A DNA stretch of 64,000 nucleotides. Origin: JAJRPT01 sp965661945. GTDB lineage: Bacteria > Bacteroidota > Ignavibacteria > Kapaibacteriales > UBA2268. Location of the stretch: the NCBI GenBank assembly GCA_965661945.1, contig CBFIFP010000001.1, positions 186,001-250,000 on the forward strand. The letters run 5' to 3'. Below, one piece after another: positions 36,059 through 43,759 of this stretch; within the stretch, counting starts at the first letter, position 1; each line of letters begins with the position of its first letter. Below the pieces are notes generated by a model. That model was given only the letters and a program-made list of their open reading frames with translations. It was not told the origin of the DNA and did no database searches. The translations under genes and the position numbers were made by a program.

Positions 36059-36618
36059 CCTATTGCAAATCTAAAATTTGGTAAAGTGTTACTTTCGCCA
36101 GGGTTTAATTCGGTTTCTTGTAGTGCTGGACCAGTATTGTAAGATATTCCACCACCTAAATCAAAAGTAAAATGTTTTCCTAAGACAAAACTATAACCAA
36201 ATAAAAAATTAAAACTATATATCTCTATTTCCTCTGTAACTCCATTCATATTATTTCCTTTTAATTCCACTCTACTTAAACTAGGATTAAAATACCCACC
36301 CTTAAATGCCTTACTAAAGAAATAATGCCTGTAATCTAATCCAACTCCAAAACCAGTAATATTTGCATTTACAGGTATTTTTAAATCAACACCAAAAACA
36401 TTTTTACAAGTTAACTTTCTTAAATACTGTGCATTGTAAAATATAACATTATCTATCGGAATAAAACTCCAAAGATTAAATTCAATCAAGTTATCAGCTG
36501 AATGGCAAGAATCTGATTTTATCAATTCTTTTTTTCTTAAACTTCGATTACTTGATAATAAATTAACAGAAAATAAAAAAATTAAAATAATAAGAAGTCT
36601 ATTCATCGTAAACATCAT
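36046..36618 (-). CDS. Outer-membrane beta-barrel protein
   Basis: A 190-residue protein. The likely start is the fifth codon (MNRLLIILIFLFSV, 36606), which begins a signal peptide; the first ATG at 36618 only adds four residues. The mature part has alternating barrel strands (GFGVGLDYRHYFF, SFNFLFGYSFVLG, FTFDLGGGISY) and ends in FRFAIGWAF, an outer-membrane insertion-type C-terminus. Two Cys before the barrel (DSCHS and LTCKN) could form a disulphide. It overlaps the end of the PiT gene and the start of the rhomboid gene, so it belongs to that operon. Ligand unknown. Confidence 0.68.
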   Translation of the reverse strand: MMFTMNRLLIILIFLFSVNLLSSNRSLRKKELIKSDSCHSADNLIEFNLWSFIPIDNVIFYNAQYLRKLTCKNVFGVDLKIPVNANITGFGVGLDYRHYFFSKAFKGGYFNPSLSRVELKGNNMNGVTEEIEIYSFNFLFGYSFVLGKHFTFDLGGGISYNTGPALQETELNPGESNTLPNFRFAIGWAF

Positions 36619-38860
36619 TAAAATCGTTAGTTATATACAAACCATGTATTGATTCGATTAGTTCTTCTGTTAAATACGCAATATTACGCATTTCGGTTAT
36701 AATATTGAAAAATAAAATTGATCTTCTAGTTTTTGAACTTTTTTCTTTAATTCGTTTTAATTGGTTTTTATTAATTTTTCGGAGTCTTTTTAAGAACTCT
36801 GTTTTTTCTTCTCTAAAACTATCTAAAGAATCAAATTCTCTATTTTTTAATATTTTTATAAAGCCATCTAATAATTCAAAAAGCCCTGAAACTGCATTTA
36901 ATAGATCATCGGTTTGTTCTTTTGTAAGTGGTGTGTGGTTATTATTAACATATTGATGAATGTGTTCAGAAACATTTTTAGTACTTAATCCAATATCTCT
37001 AAAGCCTGCGAGAGTTATTGCAAACATTGAAGCATATTCAAACTCACTTTTGTGGTCAAACTCAAGTATAACAAGTAACTCTGCATTTAATTTATTCAAT
37101 TCAAATTCAACATTTTTTGCTTTTTTATAAGCAACCTTAGTTTCGGTTGAGTTTTCTTTAATCAATGCTTTAAGAGAACTTTCAAAAATAAGCTTAATAT
37201 CATTACTAATCAAATAAGCTCTATTTATTACCTCGTCCATTATATTTTTATTTGAAGCTGAACTCAATTTATGGCTTAGTTCTTTTTGACTGTGTTCTAA
37301 TTCTTTATCATTATGAATTACATTAGTCTTATAAAGTATAATTCCTGTTAACAATACAAGTCCTATCACAGCATAAATTTCTCCAAAATAGATGATTGTT
37401 GCGATTAAACCAGCAACAAGCATAGCTGAAATTGCAGTGAAAAACCAACCACCAATAACAGTTATAACTCCAGATACCCTATAAACTGCGCTTTCTCTTC
37501 CCCAGGCATTATCTGGTAGAGCTGCAGCCATTGCTACAATAAAAGTAACATAAGTAGTTGATAAAGGTAGTTTCAGGGAAGTTCCAATTGATATTAAAGC
37601 TGCCGCAACAACCAATATAACCGCAGCCCGAATTAAATCGAAGGAGGCTTTCTCCCCGTCATCTCCTATATCTGCTGTATATTGTGATTGATCAAATCTC
37701 CCTCTGATAAATAATTTTACTGGTTCAGGAGTAATATCTCTAAATACATAAATAACATTAATAAACATTCTAACTAATGAACGAGCTATCATATTTGACT
37801 CAAATCTCTCATATCCATCTGACTGCCTTGATAAACTTATAGTAGTTTTAGATACTGTGTATGCTTTTTTATTAAAGAATAGGGTGATTATCATTATAAC
37901 ACCAGCTAAAAGCAATATCCAATAATCTGCTTTTACTTTTCCTGACATAACTGCCATTCCAGTTGTGAGAGGGTTTTCTAACCCTTGTGCTAATTGATAT
38001 GCGTTTAAACCAGCAAGTGGAGCGCCTATAAAATTCACAAGGTCATTAGCGGCGAATGCAAGTGCAAGCGCAAATGTTCCAAATAATACAATAAATTTAA
38101 GGGGGTTGAAATTCTTTATTAAAAGTAGTAGGTATGTTAATATTGTCCAAAAAGTAAATAAAATTCCAAAAAATGACCAGAAACTATCTTTTACAAATGA
38201 ATTAATTTCTGCAGGTACAAACTCAGAACCTTTTAAACCTTTAATTATAATAAAATAACTTAAAAATGAAAGTGCTACACCAGTCCATACTGGACCATAT
38301 TTTTTAAATCTTTCTTTGTAATTAAAAGAGAATATAAGACGTGTTAAATATTGAACAATACTCGAAACAAAAAATGCAATAAAAATAGAAGCAATTATAC
38401 CACCTATTATGGCTAATACTGTTCCTGATCTTATATAATCTAGGATAACTACATAATCTTGCCCGGTATTAATAACTTTTATAATCGATACAGCCAAAGC
38501 ACTACCAAAAAGTCCAAAGACTACTGATACAGTTGTAGATGTTGGCAGTCCGAATGTATTAAAAGTATCTAATAAAATTATATCTTGGAACATTACAGCA
38601 ATAAATATAACAAGTAATTCTGGCATAAAGAAGAACTCTGGATTAAATATACCCTTTCGGGCAATCTCCATCATTCCGCCAGACATCACCACACCCAACA
38701 TAATACCTATTGAAGAAACAATAAGTATAGTTTTAAAATTTGCTACTTTAGAACCTATCGCAGAATTTAGAAAATTTACAGCGTCGTTTGCAACTCCTAC
38801 TATTAGATCAATTGTTGCTAACAATAGTAAGATTATTACGATAATTAGATTTAAATCCAC
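36599..38860 (-). CDS. pitA: PiT-family phosphate transporter fused to a PhoU-like domain
   Basis: A 753-residue protein. Residues ~1-500 form a multi-spanning inorganic phosphate transporter with the duplicated family motif: VANDAVNFLNSAIGS (~23-37) and AANDLVNFIGAPLAG in the second half. A third related stretch near STTYVTFIVAMAAALPD completes the architecture. Residues ~520-740 are soluble and helical, resembling PhoU/DUF47 (EYASMFAITLAGFRDIG), a regulatory partner of phosphate carriers. The fusion suggests gating or signalling in one chain. It is the first gene of a minus-strand operon with a barrel protein, a rhomboid protease and a small protein, all overlapping. Confidence 0.9.
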   Translation of the reverse strand: MDLNLIIVIILLLLATIDLIVGVANDAVNFLNSAIGSKVANFKTILIVSSIGIMLGVVMSGGMMEIARKGIFNPEFFFMPELLVIFIAVMFQDIILLDTFNTFGLPTSTTVSVVFGLFGSALAVSIIKVINTGQDYVVILDYIRSGTVLAIIGGIIASIFIAFFVSSIVQYLTRLIFSFNYKERFKKYGPVWTGVALSFLSYFIIIKGLKGSEFVPAEINSFVKDSFWSFFGILFTFWTILTYLLLLIKNFNPLKFIVLFGTFALALAFAANDLVNFIGAPLAGLNAYQLAQGLENPLTTGMAVMSGKVKADYWILLLAGVIMIITLFFNKKAYTVSKTTISLSRQSDGYERFESNMIARSLVRMFINVIYVFRDITPEPVKLFIRGRFDQSQYTADIGDDGEKASFDLIRAAVILVVAAALISIGTSLKLPLSTTYVTFIVAMAAALPDNAWGRESAVYRVSGVITVIGGWFFTAISAMLVAGLIATIIYFGEIYAVIGLVLLTGIILYKTNVIHNDKELEHSQKELSHKLSSASNKNIMDEVINRAYLISNDIKLIFESSLKALIKENSTETKVAYKKAKNVEFELNKLNAELLVILEFDHKSEFEYASMFAITLAGFRDIGLSTKNVSEHIHQYVNNNHTPLTKEQTDDLLNAVSGLFELLDGFIKILKNREFDSLDSFREEKTEFLKRLRKINKNQLKRIKEKSSKTRRSILFFNIITEMRNIAYLTEELIESIHGLYITNDFNDVYDE

Positions 38861-38973
38861 AAATACCCAATATTACTTTTACAAAAGTTTAAAGTGATAG
38901 TGATATTTAAAATGGTATTATTCATTTTAAAATTCAAATTTAAAGATTTTTAAACATATAACAATAGAAAAAT

Positions 38974-40131
38974 TTATTTTATTAATAAATTAAGTAGTTG
39001 GTATGTTATTGTGTCTGCTACAAGATAACCCTTATTTGTTAATTTTATGTTAAGATTCTTTAAAGTTATATAATTTTCATTTATCATTCTGTTAATTATA
39101 TTGTTATTCAACAAGTTATTTATCTTTTTATCGTTTATATCTAATTTAGTTAAATTTATACCCTCTGCTCTTAAACCAAGCAATATATACTCTTCATATT
39201 TATCTTGTTGAGTTATATTTCTTTCAAGTTTTTCAACTACTCCCCTGTTTCTTATTGAAGACATATACTCTCCCAACTTTCTTGTATTTTCGTAGCGATT
39301 ACTATCCATATACCAATGCGCACCTACACCAAACCCCATATACTCTTCATTCCTCCATACACCAAGATTATGCTGGCATTCTTTTCCAATTTTAGCAAAA
39401 TTTGAAACTTCGTATTGACTAAAACCATTATTTTCCAGAAATTCTATGGTTTGCAAATAAGAATCAGCATCATCTTCTTCATTTTTTTTACTTATTTTTC
39501 CTAAAATTAATTTCTGATGTAGTGGTGTTCCTTCTTCATAAGTTAAACTATAACAAGATATATGGTCAGGAGATAATTTAATTGCTTCTTCTAAATTAAA
39601 AATCCAATCTGATACACTTTGGTTAGGAACTGAAAATATCAAATCAAAATTAACAACATCAAATCCTGCTTCTTTTGCTTCTAAAATTGCTTTCCTTGCT
39701 AAATTAGGTGAATGATTTCGCTTCAAAAGCCCAAGTTCTCTTTTATTAAAACTCTGCACTCCAATACTAATTCTGTTAATCCCTAATTTTTTGTATCCTA
39801 ACATTTTATCATAATTTAATGATGCCGGATTAGACTCCATTGATATTTCGACTACATCTGATAAATCAAATTTAGATCTCAACTTATTTAAAATAACCTC
39901 CATTTGCTCAAATGATAAAAGACTTGGAGTACCACCTCCAATGTATATAGTCTTAACATAATGAATACTATCAAAATATTTATCTGTTGTAATATCAATA
40001 TCCAACAAAAGACATTCAATATAATTATCAATTAAATCAAGATTTTTATCTACAACAAAGTCACAATAACTACATATATTTTTACAGAATGGAAAATGTA
40101 TATAAATTCCAATTGGCTTTTTATCTAACAT
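38974..40131 (-). CDS. hemW: HemW, radical SAM haem chaperone
   Basis: A 385-residue radical SAM protein. The [4Fe-4S] motif is C16-x3-C20-x2-C23 (FCKNICSYCDF). YIGGGTPSLL, the SAM-binding SMESNP, and ISIGVQSF are typical of the HemN/HemW superfamily. The C-terminal HemN_C-like segment is present (~300-370). It lacks the longer N-terminus of true HemN, so haem trafficking (HemW) is a better call than coproporphyrinogen oxidation. The old name is YggW. The DUF302 gene precedes it by 16 nt on the same strand. Confidence 0.9.
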   Translation of the reverse strand: MLDKKPIGIYIHFPFCKNICSYCDFVVDKNLDLIDNYIECLLLDIDITTDKYFDSIHYVKTIYIGGGTPSLLSFEQMEVILNKLRSKFDLSDVVEISMESNPASLNYDKMLGYKKLGINRISIGVQSFNKRELGLLKRNHSPNLARKAILEAKEAGFDVVNFDLIFSVPNQSVSDWIFNLEEAIKLSPDHISCYSLTYEEGTPLHQKLILGKISKKNEEDDADSYLQTIEFLENNGFSQYEVSNFAKIGKECQHNLGVWRNEEYMGFGVGAHWYMDSNRYENTRKLGEYMSSIRNRGVVEKLERNITQQDKYEEYILLGLRAEGINLTKLDINDKKINNLLNNNIINRMINENYITLKNLNIKLTNKGYLVADTITYQLLNLLIK

Positions 40132-40147
40132 TATTTAAATCTTATAA

Positions 40148-40534
40148 TTAATTAATGTTATTTAATACATTTTCTAATAGAGAATTTACTTCATTAGCTA
40201 AGGGTATAAGCTCCGAATTATCAACAACTGACATTGCAACTATTGGATTCATAAACACAACCTCAGTACTTTCACCTTTTGAAATTAAAACTACATTACA
40301 AGGCAATAAAGCACCAATTTTTTCTTCAACAGAAATCGCTTTATATGCAAAATTTGGATTACAAGCACCAAGAATCTTATATTGAGCAATTTCAATGTCT
40401 AATTTATTTTTAAATACTTCATTTACTGGTATTTCTGTCAATATTCCAAAACCAACTTTTTGCAACTCTTCTCTAACAATTTCTTCGGTTTCCGAAAAGT
40501 TCTTTTCAACCATTTTTGAAAAATAATAACTCAT
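40148..40534 (-). CDS. DUF302 protein
   Basis: A 128-residue cytosolic-looking protein matching DUF302: an N-terminal ETEEIVREELQKVGFGILTE, then YKILGACNPNFAYKAI and LLPCNVVLI. The family has a pseudo-dimer fold and no proven biochemical role. Conserved Cys in GACNP and LPCN could bind a metal or react with thiols. It precedes hemW by 16 nt, so cotranscription is likely. Confidence 0.78.
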   Translation of the reverse strand: MSYYFSKMVEKNFSETEEIVREELQKVGFGILTEIPVNEVFKNKLDIEIAQYKILGACNPNFAYKAISVEEKIGALLPCNVVLISKGESTEVVFMNPIVAMSVVDNSELIPLANEVNSLLENVLNNIN

Positions 40535-40637
40535 TTTTTTCCTTATAATAAACTATATGACAATACCTTCATATTGACGTATGAAAATAGAATTATTGGA
40601 ATTAAAATAAATTTAATTGATTTTCGTTTCTGAAAGA

Positions 40638-41654
40638 ATGAAACCAAATAAATTTAAAGCATTAATTTCAAGAGAAAACAACTCTTTAGATAATAATAAA
40701 CCTTCATTTTCTTATGATTTTGAAAATGTAGATTTTAATTTTTTAAAAAATAATGAAATCATTATAAAAGTTCATTATTCAGCTCTTAACTATAAAGATG
40801 CACTTGTAGCAAGAGGACATAAAGGTATTGCTAGAAATTACCCAACTATTCCAGGCGTTGATGCTGCTGGAGAAGTAATTCATTCTGAAAATGATAATTA
40901 CAAAGTTGGAGATAAAGTAATTGTTACAGGTCATGACTTAGGAATGAACACACCTGGTGGATTTGCTGAATATATATCAGTTCCATCATCTTGGCTTGTT
41001 CCCCTGCCCCCAAACCTAAGTTTTAAAGAAGCAATGATATATGGAACCGCTGGAGTTACTGCAGCAATTTGCGTAAATGAACTAATAAAATCAGATATAA
41101 CACCCGATAAAGGTAAAGTTATAGTTACTGGAGCAACAGGAGGCGTTGGTTCAATGGCAGTTGGAATACTTTCAAAATTGGGCTATTACGTAATTGCAAG
41201 CACAGGCAAACCCGAACAAGAAGATTGGCTTAAAATGATTGGAACTTCTGAAATCATAAATAGAAATGAATTAGAAATTGAATCTAACAAACCACTGCTT
41301 TCATCAAGATGGTTAGGAGCAATAGATAATGTTGGTGGAAAAACTTTAGAAAACCTATTGAAAACAACTGGACAACATGGAGTAGTTTGTAGTGTTGGAT
41401 TAGTATCTTCAGACACCTTCCAAACTACTGTTTATCCATTTATATTAAGAGGAATCAAATTGATAGGAATTGACTCTGCTGAAAGAGGATTAGAACAAAA
41501 ATTATCAATATGGATGAAACTATCTGCAAATTGGAAACCAAAATCTTTCCATAAAATGTATAGAGAAGTTAATTTTTCTGATTTAAAAAATGAAATTGAA
41601 TTAATATTAAAAGGCGGACAAATAGGAAAAGTAGTAGTAAAAGTAATAGAATAA
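40638..41654 (+). CDS. acuI: AcuI/YhdH-type quinone/acrylyl-CoA reductase (MDR family)
   Basis: A zinc-free medium-chain dehydrogenase/reductase; its best-known relatives reduce acrylyl-CoA to propionyl-CoA with NADPH. Seen: YSALNYKDALVARG, IPGVDAAGEV, the nucleotide-binding VTGATGGVGSMAV, DNVGGKTL and ILRGIKLIGIDS, all close to E. coli YhdH. An upstream TTG at 40617 would add seven residues. The ATG at 40638 is preferred because the family begins at exactly this point (KFKALIS aligns with the YhdH N-terminus). It is monocistronic, flanked by the accessory patch downstream. The substrate is inferred only. Confidence 0.88.
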   Translation: MKPNKFKALISRENNSLDNNKPSFSYDFENVDFNFLKNNEIIIKVHYSALNYKDALVARGHKGIARNYPTIPGVDAAGEVIHSENDNYKVGDKVIVTGHDLGMNTPGGFAEYISVPSSWLVPLPPNLSFKEAMIYGTAGVTAAICVNELIKSDITPDKGKVIVTGATGGVGSMAVGILSKLGYYVIASTGKPEQEDWLKMIGTSEIINRNELEIESNKPLLSSRWLGAIDNVGGKTLENLLKTTGQHGVVCSVGLVSSDTFQTTVYPFILRGIKLIGIDSAERGLEQKLSIWMKLSANWKPKSFHKMYREVNFSDLKNEIELILKGGQIGKVVVKVIE

Positions 41655-41961
41655 ACTGACATTAAAAAAGTTAATTGAATGCAGTCGAAATGATATAACA
41701 AAATCAAATAAATATAAAAATAATACACATAATTATCACTAGTGTTTATAAGTTATTTGGAGTTTAAATATTATTATCGTAATTTCGTTATGTTCAAAAT
41801 TACGAGATAGATATTTATACATTTTTGTTGTGTTTTTGAGTAGCAGAATCGGTTAGGAAAATTATGTAGTGGAAATGGTTAAGTAAAATTTTGAATAACA
41901 ATTTAATAACAATAGGTGCTATGACTTAAAATTTTTTTAATATTTATAAAGGAGCTTGCGT
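41655..41961. other. Gene-free spacer before the microsatellite locus
   Basis: About 300 bp of A+T-rich sequence without a gene. One hairpin is visible: TCGTAATTT (41777-41785) and AAATTACGA (41797-41805), with an 11-nt loop and no T-run. The spacer ends in AAAGGAG (41949-41955), the ribosome-binding site of a very short frame. Confidence 0.5.
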
Positions 41962-42027
41962 ATGTACAAGCCAAATGCCTCTAACCCAATCTCTAATTCT
42001 GTCCGTATTGATGTAAGTCGTGTATAA
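41962..42027 (+). CDS. Possible 21-residue leader peptide before the TACA repeat
   Basis: A tiny frame with a good AAGGAG site 7 nt before its ATG, MYKPNASNPISNSVRIDVSR plus V. Its TAA (42025-42027) overlaps the GTG start of the next frame. It is either a real leader peptide that could control entry into the repeat-containing gene, or the broken beginning of an older gene. The evidence is limited to the Shine-Dalgarno and the overlap. Confidence 0.25.
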   Translation: MYKPNASNPISNSVRIDVSRV

Positions 42028-42373
42028 ATACATACATACATACATACATACATACATACATACATACATACATACATGTATAAAATCCAGTCTGCTTATA
42101 GCTATAATAGTTAATATTATGATATTTGCAAGTACAAAAATAGCAAGTAGCAAACCAAATTACTTCTTAATGCCACTTTCAGAACTTGAAATAAAAATTA
42201 AAGAACTTGGTCACCTGCCTGGTATGCCATCTGAAGCAGAAGTTTTAGAAAATGGTGTTAGTATTAACGATATGCAAGTGAAAATGCTTGAAAAAATTGA
42301 AGAACTTACGCTGTATATGATTGAACTGCAAAAACAAAATGAAAAATTAAAAACAATAATTTCACAAATTTAA
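42020..42373 (+). CDS. Truncated surface-protein tail preceded by an in-frame tetranucleotide repeat
   Basis: A 117-residue frame from a GTG. Residues 2-22 are (Y-I-H-T)n from twelve TACA units, so indels of one unit shift the frame. Residues ~24-44 (SSLLIAIIVNIMIFASTKIA) look like a signal peptide. Residues ~50-117 match the C-terminal tail common to large Bacteroidota surface and tail-fibre-like proteins: P-L-S-E-L-E-x-x-I-K-E-x-G-H-L-P-G-M-P-S-x-x-E-V, then MLEKIEELTLYMIELQKQNE, a coiled coil. The long middle part of such proteins is absent. It may be a deleted remnant or a miniature phase-variable protein. Confidence 0.45.
   Translation: MYKYIHTYIHTYIHTYIHTCIKSSLLIAIIVNIMIFASTKIASSKPNYFLMPLSELEIKIKELGHLPGMPSEAEVLENGVSINDMQVKMLEKIEELTLYMIELQKQNEKLKTIISQI
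42029..42076. repeat. Tetranucleotide microsatellite (TACA)12
   Basis: Twelve perfect TACA units. Being 4 bp long inside a coding frame, each gained or lost unit would switch the frame, the classic form of a phase-variable simple-sequence locus. Confidence 0.95.
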
Positions 42374-42384
42374 GGAGAAAGAAA

Positions 42385-42897
42385 ATGAATAATCTATTAT
42401 TAATTGGAATGCTTACAATCTTCATTTTTGTTTGCAAAGATGAAGGGGCAGCTGGTCCAATGCAGGAAACCGAATACAATTTGGAAGAACTCGAGAATGA
42501 CACAAATTGGGTGTAAGTTACAGACTATGAATTATTGGATATTCCTTGTTTAAAAGTTCATGACCTCGAAGAAAATTATTACTTTCAAAATGATGAGGAT
42601 TATCAAGAGTTAAGTAATTATTTTTATGATAATCCAAGTTGTACTTTTAATACTTTGCCTGAAATTGGTTTTGATGTAAATGAAGTTATTGGTGTTTCTT
42701 TTAAAGATTATCCTTTGGAGGAATATGATGATTTTATAATGAAAGTATTTTACAATTCTATTGAAAAGAAAATAACAGTTTATTGTGAATCAGAATTCGA
42801 TACTACTCAATTTCGACACAAAATAGGATATATGTATAGAAAATGGATTAAAAAAAGTAGTAATTCACTTCCAAATAAATTAGATTTAATTTATTAA
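42385..42897 (+). pseudogene. Small lipoprotein gene interrupted by one in-frame stop
   Basis: From an ATG with AAGGAGA upstream, the frame reads MNNLLLIGMLTIFIFVCKDE (a lipoprotein signal with lipobox IFVC) for 43 codons. It meets TAA at 42514-42516, then continues in the same frame without another stop to 42897: VTDYELLDIPCLKVHDLEEN and so on, 120 more residues. The total length of ~170, the unbroken frame on both sides and the single stop indicate a recent nonsense mutation, or a sequencing error. A TTG at 42535 could start the second part but lacks a ribosome-binding site. No family recognised. Confidence 0.65.
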
Positions 42898-42922
42898 TCA
42901 AATTTAAAGGATTAATTAAACT

Positions 42923-43045
42923 ATGAATAAAATCTTATATTTAACTTTTTTTCTATATAGTATAAGTTTTCTTAATTCAAAAACTGTAATAGAAAAACCA
43001 TTTTCTAAAAATGACAGTTTAAAAACAATCTTGAAAAAAATATAA
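42923..43045 (+). CDS. Short frame with signal-peptide-like start, probably a truncated gene
   Basis: Forty residues: MNKILYLTFFLYSISFLNS, a plausible signal peptide, then KTVIEKPFSKNDSLKTILKK and a stop. AAAGG lies 12 nt upstream. It ends about 25 nt before sequence related to the dispersed repeat at 571-1554, so it may be the beginning of a secreted-protein gene whose remainder was replaced by the repeat. Confidence 0.3.
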   Translation: MNKILYLTFFLYSISFLNSKTVIEKPFSKNDSLKTILKKI

Positions 43046-43274
43046 AAACTCATAAATTTGAATAATTAAACTTTCAAAATAAAATACTTGTTCTTTGACA
43101 TAATAATAAATATTACCTTTAAAAAGTATAAACACGATTTATCTCTCAAAGCTAAATAATCAAATCCGGAAACTCATAAAAATACGGTTTTCTGATACAG
43201 AATATTAGCCAAAAAATTTTTGCTTAAAATATTTATTTTCTAGTATTCCTAGACGAATTTTATTAGAAGTAAAA
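43046..43274. repeat. Diverged copy of the long dispersed repeat
   Basis: Shares landmarks and order with 571-893: CAAAATAAAA then GTTCTTTGACATA (43090-43102) and, ~100 nt later, GAATATTAGCC (near 43199). It also has AACACGATTTATC, which occurs at 1108-1121. The sequence between is not conserved. No gene is visible here. Confidence 0.5.
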
Positions 43275-43300
43275 AAATAGGGGCATAATTGCCCTTATTT
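43275..43300 (-). terminator. Terminator of ccoG-fixH
   Basis: AAATAGGGGCA (43275-43285) and TGCCCTTATTT (43290-43300) pair with one mismatch around a 4-nt loop. On the minus strand a T-run follows, 22 nt after the fixH stop. Confidence 0.8.
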
Positions 43301-43321
43301 AAATAATCTTTAAAGTGAAAA

Positions 43322-43756
43322 TTACAAAAACACATCTTTCTCAAGATAATACTCGGTAGAGTCCTTCTTCCAGTTCAACTTTATCTTCCACTTCCCATTT
43401 TTAACATTATCTAAATTAACAAATTGCTTAAAATCAGGACTCAAATTAATATCGACTTCAAAGTCCAATTTTTCATCAGAAGGTCTAAAGAAATTAATTT
43501 TCCCGGTGCTATTTTCCAACACCTCAGGAAAAGTAAAAACCAAAACATTATTAATTTTTTCAATCTTCGGTTGAATCTCTAAGTTTCTCGAATTAATACT
43601 TTTATCAATTTGTTTTTGAAAAACCTGCTCATCTCTGTAATAATCATCGCTTACCATATCTGGCTTATAAAACGTAGTCATATAGACAACAAAAAGCGAA
43701 GCAATAACAAAAATCGAGTAAAAAATACCAATTCCCCATCCCCAGTTGATTTTCAT
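43322..43756 (-). CDS. fixH: FixH/CcoH-family protein
   Basis: A 144-residue membrane protein: one N-terminal transmembrane helix (~8-28), then KPDMVSDDYYRDEQVFQKQI, the conserved FixH segment, and a periplasmic beta domain. It helps assembly of cbb3-type cytochrome c oxidase. The gene follows ccoG by 3 nt. The oxidase structural genes ccoNOP are not adjacent, unlike in most genomes. Confidence 0.85.
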   Translation of the reverse strand: MKINWGWGIGIFYSIFVIASLFVVYMTTFYKPDMVSDDYYRDEQVFQKQIDKSINSRNLEIQPKIEKINNVLVFTFPEVLENSTGKINFFRPSDEKLDFEVDINLSPDFKQFVNLDNVKNGKWKIKLNWKKDSTEYYLEKDVFL

Positions 43757-43759
43757 AGT

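Noticed and set aside
41944..42153. Minus-strand frame with C-M-Y-V repeats
   Set aside because: Antisense reading of the TACA microsatellite without a start signal.
42535..42897. Independent gene starting at the TTG at 42535
   Set aside because: It has no ribosome-binding site and continues, in the same frame, the lipoprotein frame that stops 18 nt earlier; treated as the second half of one broken gene.
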